DNA of 64,000 nt from Lacrimispora amygdalina (GCF_900205965.1 NZ_OAOF01000008.1:148924-212923); one strand, 5' to 3'; counted from the stretch's first letter, positions 1 through 8,920 are shown. The notes: a model not told the origin generated them from the sequence alone. Translations and numbers: made by a program.

Positions 1-13
1 ACATAGATAAGTT

Positions 14-50
14 AAAAAAATAGCCTACCCTGCCGCGAACAGGATAGGCG
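14..50 (-). terminator. Intrinsic terminator, minus strand
   Basis: On the minus strand GCCTATCCTG and CAGGGTAGGC form a 10-bp stem (one U-G wobble) around a 7-nt loop, followed by TATTTTTTT. On the plus strand the same stem has a mismatch and no T tract, so the direction is clear. Confidence 0.75.
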
Positions 51-215
51 GTGTCCGTTAGGACATTTTGCTTTATCTGGGAGCTTCCACCTTGTGTGGC
101 GGTTACTCTTTGTAATTCTAATATAACATATGGTACGATTCTTTTCAACGATTAAATTTAATATATTCTTATGTAAGTCTTCAATGTGTAGATTTGCTGA
201 TTCACTTTGCATTAT
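14..215 (-). ncRNA. Candidate small RNA of unknown family
   Basis: On the minus strand an extended -10 box (TGCTATGAT, at 224-232) is followed by about 200 nt that end in a clear intrinsic terminator (14-50). Before the terminator the RNA would fold a small CCAC/GTGG hairpin (about 80-95) and a TGTCC-TAAC-GGACA hairpin (about 52-66). I do not recognise the family: it does not match what I know of 6S, tmRNA, SRP or common riboswitches, and its ends are not complementary as in 6S RNA. A 66-codon ORF on this strand has no ribosome-binding site. There is no good -35 box, so the call is tentative; the segment could also be the tail of a transcript. Confidence 0.3.
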
Positions 216-230
216 CCATATAGATCATAG

Positions 231-257
231 CACCAGTCGAAAGATGGGTGTTTTTTT
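231..257 (+). terminator. Intrinsic terminator, plus strand
   Basis: CACCAGTC-GAAA-GATGGGTG forms an 8-bp stem with one A-G mismatch and a GAAA tetraloop, followed by seven T. It would end a plus-strand transcript entering from the left of the window and insulate the kinase gene that follows. Confidence 0.65.
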
Positions 258-277
258 GTTAAAAAACTATAAAATAG

Positions 278-306
278 TTGAAAAATAATTGATCTTATAT
301 TACAAT
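278..306 (+). promoter_or_regulatory. SigmaA-type promoter of the kinase operon
   Basis: TTGAAA (278-283), 17-bp spacer, TACAAT (301-306). Transcription would start near 313, which excludes the upstream TTG at 289 as a start codon for the kinase. Confidence 0.6.
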
Positions 307-324
307 ATTTTCCAGGAGATGATA

Positions 325-1770
325 TTGGACAGACATAAGGAGGTGATTTTCGTAAGCACCGTTCTGTTTGGTAAATATCAGCTATGCGGCATCTTGGGAA
401 CCGGTCGGGAAGGTACTGTTTTTCTGGCGGTTCATCTTGGGCTTGAGGAATACAGGGCAATTAAGCGGGTATCCAAAAGCTTTCTCGATTATGAACAATT
501 CAGGCGCGAGGCATTGATCTTAAAGGAACTGCGCCATCCTGGAATTCCCATAATTTATGACGTAGAAGAAGACGAATATTATAGTTATCTGATTGAAGAG
601 TATCTGGAAGGAGATTCTTTATATGATCTTGTAAAAAGACAGGGTCATCTATCGCGGGAGCTGACCGTATTTTATGGAATTCAGCTTGCCAGCATCATTA
701 ATTACCTGCATCTCGCAGGAACAACCCCTATATTACATTTGGATTTACAGCCGAAGAACCTGTTATTATGCCATGATACCATTAAACTGATCGACTTCGG
801 ACTGGCAGCTTGTTTGAAAGAGGCTAATCAGCCGGGAGAACGGTATGGTACGGTGGGATGCGCCGCACCGGAGCAATACACGACAAATGGAGTGCTTGAT
901 GAGAGAACGGATATTTTTTCCATTGGTGCGGTCCTTAATTATCTGTACACCGGAAAATTTCCAGTACTGCCTTATCAGACAGACCAGTCAATGGATTCCG
1001 GCCTTTTGGCCGTTATCAGCCAATGCGTATGCAAAGAGAAAGAAAACAGGTTCCAAACGGCACAGGAACTTATGGAACAGCTTTGTCTGTTAAAAGATAC
1101 TGGAACGGATGCAAAAAAACGTCTGGAAACATCATCTCTTACAATTGCTCTTTCCGGGAGCAAATCTGGGGCAGGAACAACCCACATCGGTATCGGCCTG
1201 TCTGTCTACCTTAGAAATCAGGGATATCCCAACTTATTAGAAGAAAAACTGGACTCATTTATGGGTACCGGCCTTTCTGAATTCACAAAAGCAAAACGCG
1301 ACAGTTACGGACTGCTGCATTACAGAAATCTGATTATAAAACCATACTACGGCCCAGGGGTGAAATTAAAAGATCCGCCATTTGGCGTGCGTCTCCTGGA
1401 TTGGGGAGAGAATCTGTGCCAGGCGGTTGGCATGGCACCGGATGCACTGATTCTGGTGTGTGATGCCAGTATCTGGAGCAGTTCCCGTGCCTGTGATGCT
1501 GTAGAAGCAGTTATGAAATCTAAAATACCCTATGCAGTCATATTCAACCATAGCTCTGCCGGGGCGAAACTTTTTCTGCCAAAAGGTGTAAAACCCTCTT
1601 TTCTTTTCCGGGCTCCTTTTTTCTCAGACCCGTTCACTGTCCGTGATGAAACGGAAGCATTTTATCAGGCTTTAATTAATGTAATATTAACCGGGAACAG
1701 GAAGAAAAGTATAAAAAAACGGTTTCTGAACTGGGTCAGAAGCATGACTCGCAAATGCAGGTCCAGGTAG
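325..1770 (+). CDS. Ser/Thr protein kinase fused to a TadZ/CpaE-like P-loop domain
   Basis: The N-terminal half is a Hanks-type kinase: glycine loop GTGREGTV, AIK lysine, a catalytic loop reading HLDLQPKN (HLD in place of HRD), DFG within LIDFGLA, and a CAAPE motif. After about 270 residues a second domain opens with GSKSGAGTTH, a deviant Walker A that keeps the signature lysine but has Thr at the catalytic-lysine position, as in TadZ/CpaE pilus-localisation proteins. There is no PASTA domain and no transmembrane segment. The start is uncertain: TTG 325 has AGGAG at 314-318, but a stronger AAGGAGGTGA at 337-346 has no canonical codon at proper spacing (GTG 343 overlaps it). First gene of a three-gene unit; its target is not evident from the sequence. 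Confidence 0.8.
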   Translation: MDRHKEVIFVSTVLFGKYQLCGILGTGREGTVFLAVHLGLEEYRAIKRVSKSFLDYEQFRREALILKELRHPGIPIIYDVEEDEYYSYLIEEYLEGDSLYDLVKRQGHLSRELTVFYGIQLASIINYLHLAGTTPILHLDLQPKNLLLCHDTIKLIDFGLAACLKEANQPGERYGTVGCAAPEQYTTNGVLDERTDIFSIGAVLNYLYTGKFPVLPYQTDQSMDSGLLAVISQCVCKEKENRFQTAQELMEQLCLLKDTGTDAKKRLETSSLTIALSGSKSGAGTTHIGIGLSVYLRNQGYPNLLEEKLDSFMGTGLSEFTKAKRDSYGLLHYRNLIIKPYYGPGVKLKDPPFGVRLLDWGENLCQAVGMAPDALILVCDASIWSSSRACDAVEAVMKSKIPYAVIFNHSSAGAKLFLPKGVKPSFLFRAPFFSDPFTVRDETEAFYQALINVILTGNRKKSIKKRFLNWVRSMTRKCRSR

Positions 1771-1795
1771 AGCTGTATGGAGAGGAGTATACCTT

Positions 1796-2413
1796 ATGAA
1801 ATTAAGGGTAAGAGGATCATGGAATTCATGGATTCCTTTTAAACGGAGAAGAGTGCCGGAATTTATTGGCATCATTGGTACCGGCAGAGGCACAGGGGTA
1901 ACACACTTTGCAATTATGACAGCCGGATATTTATGCGGTGTGAAACGATTGAGGTGTGCGGTATTGGAATGGAACTGTCACAGCGCTTTTGGATCTATGA
2001 AAACTGCCTGTTCCGGTAAAAAACAGGGAGATAATTCATTTCGGATTCTGGAGACAGACTATTTTGAAAAAGCGGGAATAGACACACTGCTGTTGTGTAA
2101 AAAGTCTGATTATCAGGCTGTGATTGTGGATTATGGGACTGTAAAGGAGGGAAATCTGGAAGAGTTTTACAGGTGCGGCAGGCAATTTTTGATCGGAAGT
2201 CTGAGCGAGTGGCAGATAAACGAGTTTCTGGATTTTGTAAGAAGAGAGAGGAAAGCGGATAAAGGCTGGGATACTCTGGTATCATTTGGAAGTGAGGAGG
2301 CAAGAAAGAATCTGGAAAAAAAACTGAGGAATCCTGTCAGAAGAATTCCACTTGCAACCGACCCATTTTCTGTCACCGCTGAGACCATACGCTTTTACGA
2401 ACACTTATTTTAA
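1796..2413 (+). CDS. TadZ/CpaE-like P-loop protein
   Basis: A 205-residue protein with a basic N-terminus (about 20 residues) and a degenerate P-loop, IGTGRGTGVTHFAI, at about residues 26-39. Like the C-terminal half of the preceding kinase it resembles a CpaE/TadZ P-loop without the second lysine, and here the signature lysine is Arg. The final part (PLATDPFSVTAETIRFY) parallels the end of the kinase protein (FSDPFTVRDETEAFY), so the two look like paralogues. It begins 25 bp after the kinase gene and is probably co-transcribed. ATP hydrolysis is doubtful; a scaffolding or localisation role is inference. Confidence 0.6.
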   Translation: MKLRVRGSWNSWIPFKRRRVPEFIGIIGTGRGTGVTHFAIMTAGYLCGVKRLRCAVLEWNCHSAFGSMKTACSGKKQGDNSFRILETDYFEKAGIDTLLLCKKSDYQAVIVDYGTVKEGNLEEFYRCGRQFLIGSLSEWQINEFLDFVRRERKADKGWDTLVSFGSEEARKNLEKKLRNPVRRIPLATDPFSVTAETIRFYEHLF

Positions 2414-2446
2414 ACAGTACGAAAGAAAAAACGGGGTCAGGTGAAT

Positions 2447-2689
2447 ATGAATAAAGAAGATAGTAGTATTTGGAAAGAGGGGAAAAGAACCCAGTATCTG
2501 GAAGGACTGAAACGATACAGGAACAAAGGAGTATCCATTGTGATTGACGGAGAGGAACTTCCTGAGACAGACTGGGAAAAAATATTTGAGATAAGGGAGG
2601 ATGACAGCTTTTATATGGCAGATTACGTTCCCGATGAGGTAACCGGTAAGCTGCAGGAAATCCGGTTTGACCGTGTCTACAACCGGTAA
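2447..2689 (+). CDS. Small acidic protein of unknown function
   Basis: An 80-residue, charged, soluble protein rich in Asp/Glu, with no family that I recognise. ATG 2447 is preceded by GGGGTCAGGTG; GTG 2441 is the alternative start. It lies 33 bp after the TadZ/CpaE-like gene on the same strand with no terminator between, so it is probably the third gene of the kinase unit. Function unknown. Confidence 0.55.
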   Translation: MNKEDSSIWKEGKRTQYLEGLKRYRNKGVSIVIDGEELPETDWEKIFEIREDDSFYMADYVPDEVTGKLQEIRFDRVYNR

Positions 2690-2823
2690 TCTTCGGGGAA
2701 ATGCCATCAGGGGCGCGTACGGATTCCATCTTCAGCCCTGAGAGAATCAATTTATGCGCGCCAGGGAGGGATTGGGGATCAGAATGTAATGAAAATGTAA
2801 ATTCCAAAAATAAAGAAGTATGA

Positions 2824-2829
2824 TATAAT
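2824..2829 (+). promoter_or_regulatory. Probable -10 box for the GH18 gene
   Basis: A perfect TATAAT lies 60 bp upstream of the GH18 start in a 200-bp gap. The -35 region is weak (TTCCAA at about 2802). No terminator is visible between the kinase unit and this box. Confidence 0.4.
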
Positions 2830-2888
2830 CTAGGGGATATTAAAGAGTTAAGTTCAGAAGATACGATCCATAATCAGGAGGAAAACAG

Positions 2889-4550
2889 ATGAAGAAGAAA
2901 GCGGTGCCGGTTGTGGTGGCACTGGGATTGATTTTACTGGTCGTTGCCGGTTTTGTTGGAAGCCGGTTTCTGGAACAGTATATTCCATCCAGTGAGCAGG
3001 CGGATTTGACTGAGTTTTTTGGAGTAACAGGTGATGAAGTTGCAGTTTATTTAAATGATAATCTTCAGGAAACCAAAGGTCTTTTTATAGATGGCCAGAC
3101 ATATCTTCCGATCCGATGGATCAATGAGATGTTAAATGAGCGCTTTTACTGGGACAGTAACGAGAAGCTGCTGGTATATGCCCTGCCTGATTCCATAGTT
3201 TATGCAAATTCTGATACAAGGGGAGCTACCGGAAATTCCCTGATACAGATTCGGGAAGATGATGTATATTTATCAATGGGACTTGTGGCCAATTATACAG
3301 ATGCTGAATTTACCGCGTATGATGCCTCCCAATATAAGCGAGTGTTTATTAACAATAACTGGACGGATAAAGAACGGGCTCCGGTTATGAAAAGCGGCAA
3401 TGTACGTATCAAAGGGGGAATAAAGAGTCCGGTCACAACTCACATTCTACCGGGAAGCAGAGTGACGGTTCTGGAATCTATGAATAAATGGGTTAAGATC
3501 CGGACAGAAGATGGTTTCATTGGGTATGTTGAAGGCAGACGTCTTGGAAAAAGTCAGAAAGAGGCATCTGTAAGTTCCTTTGAAAAGCCGGTTTATAAGA
3601 ACACAACCATGGACCAGCCCGTCTGTCTGGTGTGGCACCAGATGACGAAAGCAGACGGGAATGCTACTTTTGACAGTCTTATAGCCAACACAGCCGGTGT
3701 TAACGTTATCTCTCCCACATGGTATGAACTAACCGATAATGAAGGCGGTTTTCGATCACTGGCAGATGCGGAATATGTGAAAAAGGCTCATAAAAAAGGA
3801 TTAAAAGTATGGGCACTTATTAATAATTTCAGTTCTGATGTAAATACCGAGATACTGATGTCAAAAACATCTACCAGAAAGAAGCTGATTGATGCGTTGA
3901 TGGCAGAGGCTAAGACCTATGGATTTGATGGGATTAACCTGGATTTTGAAGGCATTAAAGAAGAAGCAGGGCCTCATTATATACAGTTTATCAGGGAGTT
4001 GTCTATCCCTTGCAGGGAGAATGGACTCGTCCTTTCCGTGGATAATTATGTCCCTGTCCCAGGGAATGAATTTTATAATCGAAAGGAACAGGGAATCGTG
4101 GCTGACTACGTGATTATCATGGGGTATGATGAGCATTATGCGGGAGGAGAAGCAGGTTCTGTTTCATCCATTCAGTATGTGGAAAATGGAATTAAGGGTA
4201 CTCTTAAAGAGGTGCCAAAGGAAAAGGTCATAAATGCAATTCCATTCTATACCAGAATATGGACAGAAGGAACAGATGGTAAAACTTCGTCATCTTCCAT
4301 AGGAATAGCAAATGCCAGGGAATGGGTCAGGAAAAATGATGTAAAGCTGTACTGGCAGGAGGAATTGGGCCAGTATTATGGCGAACTTCAGACACAAGAA
4401 GGCAAAAAGGCCGTATGGCTTGAAGAGGAACGTTCCATCGGGCTTAAGATGAATCTGATCCGTCAATACGATCTGGCTGGCGTGGCATGCTGGAAGCTGG
4501 GATTTGAGCCGGCTGATTTATGGGAAGAAGTCCGGCTGGATCAGGAATAA
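2889..4550 (+). CDS. Secreted GH18 glycoside hydrolase with copper-amine-oxidase-like and SH3 domains
   Basis: A 553-residue protein with an N-terminal membrane anchor or signal (residues 5-25), a copper amine oxidase N-terminal-like domain (about 45-150, with YLPIRWINEML), a bacterial SH3 domain (about 165-225, ending GYVEGRRLG), and a GH18 barrel with the active-site motif DGINLDFEG, in which the Glu is the catalytic acid. The family includes YaaH/YdhD spore-cortex and peptidoglycan N-acetylglucosaminidases, so a cell-wall or spore role is likely. Start ATG 2889 follows CAGGAGGAAAACAG. A lipoprotein phosphoesterase and the CwlD amidase lie downstream, forming an envelope gene group. Confidence 0.85.
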   Translation: MKKKAVPVVVALGLILLVVAGFVGSRFLEQYIPSSEQADLTEFFGVTGDEVAVYLNDNLQETKGLFIDGQTYLPIRWINEMLNERFYWDSNEKLLVYALPDSIVYANSDTRGATGNSLIQIREDDVYLSMGLVANYTDAEFTAYDASQYKRVFINNNWTDKERAPVMKSGNVRIKGGIKSPVTTHILPGSRVTVLESMNKWVKIRTEDGFIGYVEGRRLGKSQKEASVSSFEKPVYKNTTMDQPVCLVWHQMTKADGNATFDSLIANTAGVNVISPTWYELTDNEGGFRSLADAEYVKKAHKKGLKVWALINNFSSDVNTEILMSKTSTRKKLIDALMAEAKTYGFDGINLDFEGIKEEAGPHYIQFIRELSIPCRENGLVLSVDNYVPVPGNEFYNRKEQGIVADYVIIMGYDEHYAGGEAGSVSSIQYVENGIKGTLKEVPKEKVINAIPFYTRIWTEGTDGKTSSSSIGIANAREWVRKNDVKLYWQEELGQYYGELQTQEGKKAVWLEEERSIGLKMNLIRQYDLAGVACWKLGFEPADLWEEVRLDQE

Positions 4551-4582
4551 CATAGGAAAGGGATAAGCAGGAAGGTCAGGTT

Positions 4583-6010
4583 ATGAAAAAGTGGGTATTA
4601 TTGGCAGCATTGACGGCAGCCATATGTGTGTCCTCCGGCTGTTCTTTAAAAAAAGAATTGCCAGAAACTACGCAGGAAGAGAGTACGGTGCAGCCAGAGA
4701 CAACAGTTACAGAGGTTCCGGCTTCTTCTGCAGCAGAGACTCCAAAGACAACTGAGGCATCAATTCCAGAACAACCGAATGAGCCGGAAGAAGAAACCGC
4801 CAGAATTGTGGTTGCTACGGATATTCATTATCTGGCCAGGGATTTAACCGACATGCAGAAAAGCTATGAATATACGGCTGATCACGGAGATGGAAAAGTG
4901 ATGAAGTATATTTGGGAAATTACCGATGCATTTATTGAAGAAGTGAAGGCGGAAAAACCGGATGTTGTAATATTAGAGGGAGATTTAACTTATAACGGGG
5001 AAAGGGAGAGCCATTTAGAGCTGGCTGGGAAGCTGGAGTCCATTGAGGAAGCAGGCATTCCCGTTATCGTCATTCCGGGAAACCACGATATTAATAATCC
5101 TGAAGCCTCCCGATTTGAAGGAGAGTCCATTATCAGTACGGATAGCATTACGCCGGAAGAATTTGAAGAGATTTATGATGAATTTGGTTATAGTGAGGCG
5201 GTCAGCAGGGATCCTTCCTCTTTAAGCTATATATACCAGATTAATGATAAGACCAGGGCATTGATGCTTGACAGCTGCCAGTATGATCCCAAAAATCTGG
5301 TAGGCGGCATGATAAAAGATGATACATACAGCTGGATTGAAGAACAGATGGAGGAAGCCTGGAATCTGGATATGAATGTCATTCCAGTGGCGCATCACAA
5401 TCTGCTTGATGAAAGTGAAGTCTATCTTCAGGATTGTACCATTGAACACAGCGAGCAGCTCATTGATCAGCTGGAGAGCTGGGAGGTTCCATTATTTTTA
5501 AGCGGACATCTTCATGTCCAGCATTATAAAAGATCACATGATGATTCCGGAATTTATGAGATTGTGACAGGTTCACTTTCCACACCGCCCTGCCTGTACG
5601 GGGTATTGGAGTATGGAGAGAAAGGAACCTTCGAATATCATACCAAAACTCTGGATATGAAAGCCTGGGCAGAAAAAACAGGAAACACGGATAAAAATCT
5701 TTTAAATTTCAGCGAGTATGGAAAAAAATATCTGAACAAGGTATTTTATAATCAGGCTCAGGATGAGCTGAAAGGACTAAATTCCGTGCAGGGTCTGAAT
5801 GAATATCAAAAGGACATGATGGCGAAGGTGTATGCTGAGCTGAATAGTGCGTGCTTTGAAGGAAAAGTAGCTGATATCCGTGAGAAGGTCATGGCAAAAC
5901 AGGGGTATAAGTTGTGGCAGAATGAAGGCTATCCCAGTATTTTATCCCAGTATCTGGAGTGGATCACTGCCGACGGAGCCCGAGATTATAATACATTAAG
6001 TGTTAAATAA
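4583..6010 (+). CDS. Metallophosphoesterase lipoprotein
   Basis: A 475-residue protein. The signal peptide ends in lipobox SSGC (Cys20), followed by a Thr/Glu/Pro-rich linker to about residue 75. The calcineurin-like core shows the full metal-binding set: DIHY, GDLTYNG, GNHDIN, AHHNLL and GHLHVQH. A helical extension of about 130 residues follows the core. It should act outside the cell, anchored to the membrane; the substrate cannot be told from sequence. It begins 32 bp after the GH18 gene with a GGAAGGTCAGG site, so the two are probably co-transcribed. Confidence 0.85.
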   Translation: MKKWVLLAALTAAICVSSGCSLKKELPETTQEESTVQPETTVTEVPASSAAETPKTTEASIPEQPNEPEEETARIVVATDIHYLARDLTDMQKSYEYTADHGDGKVMKYIWEITDAFIEEVKAEKPDVVILEGDLTYNGERESHLELAGKLESIEEAGIPVIVIPGNHDINNPEASRFEGESIISTDSITPEEFEEIYDEFGYSEAVSRDPSSLSYIYQINDKTRALMLDSCQYDPKNLVGGMIKDDTYSWIEEQMEEAWNLDMNVIPVAHHNLLDESEVYLQDCTIEHSEQLIDQLESWEVPLFLSGHLHVQHYKRSHDDSGIYEIVTGSLSTPPCLYGVLEYGEKGTFEYHTKTLDMKAWAEKTGNTDKNLLNFSEYGKKYLNKVFYNQAQDELKGLNSVQGLNEYQKDMMAKVYAELNSACFEGKVADIREKVMAKQGYKLWQNEGYPSILSQYLEWITADGARDYNTLSVK

Positions 6011-6070
6011 AGGAAAGTCGTTTGTACCGGTTCTTTTTTAATTCACCAAAAAGTATAATTCAATAAGAAT

Positions 6071-6787
6071 GTGAATCGGGTAAAGAGTGTGAAATTAAAA
6101 AAATGGGAACCGTTTATGGCGGTGATTTTACTGATATTGGTTTATGTCATATCAAGTCATGCGGGTAAGCTGGCAGCAGTAAATAACGCCGCTTCTGCGG
6201 GAAAGAAAAGACCGGTGGTAGCAATTGATGCAGGGCATGGTGGAAATGATCCTGGAAAAATCGGTATTGACGGCACCCTGGAAAAAGATATTAATCTGAA
6301 GATCGCTATGAAGCTGAAAAAATATCTGGAAGCATCAGATGTGGATGTTGTTCTGACAAGAGATAACGATAATGGGCTTTACTCAGCCAAAGACAGCAGA
6401 AAAAAGATGGCAGATATGACAAAGCGATGCGATATTATTAATGATGTCAAACCTGCGCTGACAGTGAGTATTCATCAAAACAGTTATCATCAGGAGGAGA
6501 TCTCAGGGGGACAGGTGTTTTATTATAAAAAATCGGAAAAAGGTAAAAAGCTTGCCGAAATTATACAAAAACGGTTTGATTTCCTGATGGGAGAGAAGAA
6601 TACCAGGCTTGCAAAGCCGAATGATAACTATTATCTGCTGCTGCATGTAAGGACGCCGATTGTAATAGTGGAATGCGGATTCTTAACAAATTCCAAAGAA
6701 GCGGCACTTTTGAATACTGAGGATTATCAGGACCGGGTGGCGTATACCATTCATATGGGAATCATGAATTATTTAAATGACAGATAG
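6071..6787 (+). CDS. cwlD: N-acetylmuramoyl-L-alanine amidase, CwlD type
   Basis: A 238-residue Amidase_3 protein with an N-terminal membrane anchor (about residues 15-35). Zinc and catalytic motifs are AIDAGHGGNDPG, the loop EKDIN, SIHQNS, and a C-terminal VECGF with the catalytic Glu. Length and single anchor fit CwlD, which makes muramic-delta-lactam in spore cortex, so this supports a spore-former. A TATAAT at 6054-6059 puts transcription start near 6066; GTG 6071 would then be nearly leaderless and GTG 6089 is an alternative start. A strong terminator follows. Confidence 0.82.
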   Translation: MNRVKSVKLKKWEPFMAVILLILVYVISSHAGKLAAVNNAASAGKKRPVVAIDAGHGGNDPGKIGIDGTLEKDINLKIAMKLKKYLEASDVDVVLTRDNDNGLYSAKDSRKKMADMTKRCDIINDVKPALTVSIHQNSYHQEEISGGQVFYYKKSEKGKKLAEIIQKRFDFLMGEKNTRLAKPNDNYYLLLHVRTPIVIVECGFLTNSKEAALLNTEDYQDRVAYTIHMGIMNYLNDR

Positions 6788-6802
6788 AGGATAATACGGG
6801 AA

Positions 6803-6848
6803 GGGGGTGTTGCAAAACTAATGGTTTTGTAGCACCCCGCTTTTTTTG
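6803..6848 (+). terminator. Intrinsic terminator after cwlD
   Basis: GGGGTGTTGCAAAAC and GGTTTTGTAGCACCCC form a long stem around a short loop, then GCTTTTTTT. Confidence 0.9.
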
Positions 6849-6864
6849 TCTAAAAAAATACTTA

Positions 6865-7545
6865 TCAACTATCTGCTTCTGTTTCGTATTCCCCGGCTTC
6901 AGTCTGAGTGGTAACGGCAGTATTTATTTCACCTATTTTTTCAGACTTCTGTGTGGCCAGTTCATCAGACTGGTTTTGCAGCCTGCCCACATCTTCGATT
7001 TTCTGTTTCGTGTTCCCATTACCGGATTCAATCTCACTTTTCAAGACTTTTATCTTTCCGTCAATATGGTCTTTGGCTGAAGAGATTATCTCTGCCTGGG
7101 ACACTCCGGCTGATAATTTTGTTATCTCATTTAACTGTTCTGACTGTGCTTCTTCTTTGGATCTTGGTTTTTTATAGATAGTACCGGTCTGGTCATTAGA
7201 AACGGATTTTGCATCATCCGGTTCGTCGGTCTGTAATTGTGCTATCTGGTCGTCAATTGCTTTTAGTTGCTTCTCATATTCTTTCAGCTTTTCATTCATG
7301 CTGTCTGCGCCGTTTGTCTGGGCAGAATCCAGCATTGCCTGTTTTTTTTCCAGAATAAACTGCTTCTGATTCATCAGCTGCTTCAGCATACTTTGTTTTT
7401 TTCCGGCAGGTGTAATTTTCACATTATCGGTCTGTTCCTTCACCTTATTTTTTCCATAGAGCGCCTGATGTTTCTTATGAGCGGAGCGATTGATCGAAGC
7501 AGCATTTAGTTTTGCTGTCTGAGTTTCCATTTTACCAATATACAT
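6865..7545 (-). CDS. Coiled-coil protein of unknown function
   Basis: A 226-residue, highly charged Gln/Lys/Glu-rich protein without signal peptide or membrane segment. Residues 50-100 (KQLMNQKQFILEKKQ onward) and about 150-205 have heptad-like spacing and should form coiled coils. The N-terminal stretch with KITPAGKKQ recalls FlxA-like or LXG-accessory small helical proteins, but that resemblance is weak. ATG 7545 has CAGGGA upstream. It stands alone between the cwlD terminator and the sensor-kinase gene. I do not recognise the family. Confidence 0.6.
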   Translation of the reverse strand: MYIGKMETQTAKLNAASINRSAHKKHQALYGKNKVKEQTDNVKITPAGKKQSMLKQLMNQKQFILEKKQAMLDSAQTNGADSMNEKLKEYEKQLKAIDDQIAQLQTDEPDDAKSVSNDQTGTIYKKPRSKEEAQSEQLNEITKLSAGVSQAEIISSAKDHIDGKIKVLKSEIESGNGNTKQKIEDVGRLQNQSDELATQKSEKIGEINTAVTTQTEAGEYETEADS

Positions 7546-7642
7546 TTCATTCCCTGTATTCTGATTATTTATTCGGCAGATACATAGTTGATATAATCAT
7601 AAAAGCGTAAACGGTAAAGATCCTGGTATAAACGGTTTTTGA

Positions 7643-8920
7643 TTAGATGGAAAGTGGGAAAAGGGGGAGCATTACGAAGAAATGAAATATCTCTTCCGAA
7701 ATTGACAGTTCCAGAGTACCATGGCAGCGTTCTACGGCATCACGAATATTGGACAGACCAATTCCGTGGAGATGAGACTCTTCTATTGTTGAAGGTAAGA
7801 GGGTGGTTTTAAGCTTCCGGTTATAAGGAATCGGATTTGTTATTTCAATTATCAAAAAAGAGCTTTGGACACAGAAGGAGGCATTTATAATCGGGACATC
7901 AGTCTGACAGTTTGATTTCCTGCAGGCTTCCAGTGCGTTGTCCAGTGCATTGCTTAAAATTATACACAGGTCAGCAGGATCAATCAGATCAGAGGCGGGG
8001 AAGATGAGATCCGTTTCCATGCGGATGCCCCAGGTGCGCGCAAGAGCAAGTTTTTCCCGTATGACCGCATCTGCATAAGCATTTCCCGAAGAATAATCCG
8101 GATAAAAAGAATTAACGGTTCCGGTTATACAATCCAGGTACTTTATGGCTTCCTGATTTTTATTCATTGAGAGGAGATTTTTTAAACATAACATGTGGTT
8201 TTTAAAATCATGACGAAAGCCAGCCAGTTGTTTTTCTTCTCCCTGCCATGCTGCAATCCGCTTTTCCAGTATTATGTTTTTCTCATTTGCAAGCAGCAGA
8301 CTCAGTTTCCGGTCAGCATAGTAGGCGGAGAAGATAATGAGCGAAATGCCGCCGGCCGCCACTGCAGTAGAGGCTAAATTTGAAATCAGAGTGTTGTTAT
8401 GCTGAAACTGGCTCCAGCCATAGTTAATAACGGTCTGTCTGGTAAAAAAACATAAAATCAAAAGGAACAGATTCTCAGCCATCGAGATCTCACCATGAAG
8501 ATTGGAGTATTTCCTTCCCACCCATTCCAGTATAGCGGAGTAAAGAAGGATGGTTAAAACATCACACAGCCGGTATGCAAAATCATGGAATGCAGTTCCG
8601 ACGATCATATATTTACTGATATATTGAATCAAAGGAAGAAAAACAAAATTGCACGTATACCCCAGTCCGTCAGTGAAAATAGCTGTCATCAACTTTTTCC
8701 CTGTGCTGGACTGGAATAAGATCCAGATCATCAACAGTGAAGTAAGAAAATAAAACAGTTCCTGTGGAAAAATGCGGTAAAGTCCCAGATTAATGTTGAT
8801 AAAACTGGAGATTTCAGAAAAGACAGCAACACCAATAAGTGTTAAAAACTTATGATACCGGCATTTCAGCATTCTGTTGAAAAAACGATAATTTATGTAA
8901 GCTGTAAAAATGAGAAGAAT
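7643..8920 (-). CDS. AgrC-like GHKL sensor histidine kinase
   Basis: A membrane sensor with about six N-terminal transmembrane segments, a phosphoacceptor helix with FRHDFKNHM, and a GHKL ATPase domain (ILSNALDNALEA N-box; GIGLSNI G-box). The first in-frame ATG (8870-8872) has no ribosome-binding site and would cut off the first membrane helix. The frame stays open upstream and AAGGAGGG lies just before ATA 8921-8923 and ATT 8918-8920, so a rare ATT or ATA start is likely, overlapping the stop of the upstream regulator gene. That partner LytTR regulator is broken, so the kinase is probably an orphan now. Confidence 0.75.
   Translation of the reverse strand: MLLIFTAYINYRFFNRMLKCRYHKFLTLIGVAVFSEISSFININLGLYRIFPQELFYFLTSLLMIWILFQSSTGKKLMTAIFTDGLGYTCNFVFLPLIQYISKYMIVGTAFHDFAYRLCDVLTILLYSAILEWVGRKYSNLHGEISMAENLFLLILCFFTRQTVINYGWSQFQHNNTLISNLASTAVAAGGISLIIFSAYYADRKLSLLLANEKNIILEKRIAAWQGEEKQLAGFRHDFKNHMLCLKNLLSMNKNQEAIKYLDCITGTVNSFYPDYSSGNAYADAVIREKLALARTWGIRMETDLIFPASDLIDPADLCIILSNALDNALEACRKSNCQTDVPIINASFCVQSSFLIIEITNPIPYNRKLKTTLLPSTIEESHLHGIGLSNIRDAVERCHGTLELSISEEIFHFFVMLPLFPLSI

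Noticed and set aside
12..212. 66-codon minus-strand ORF
   Set aside because: No ribosome-binding site, odd composition, and it covers the structured RNA and terminator.
2373..2807. 144-codon minus-strand ORF
   Set aside because: Antisense to two genes with better frames and ribosome sites.
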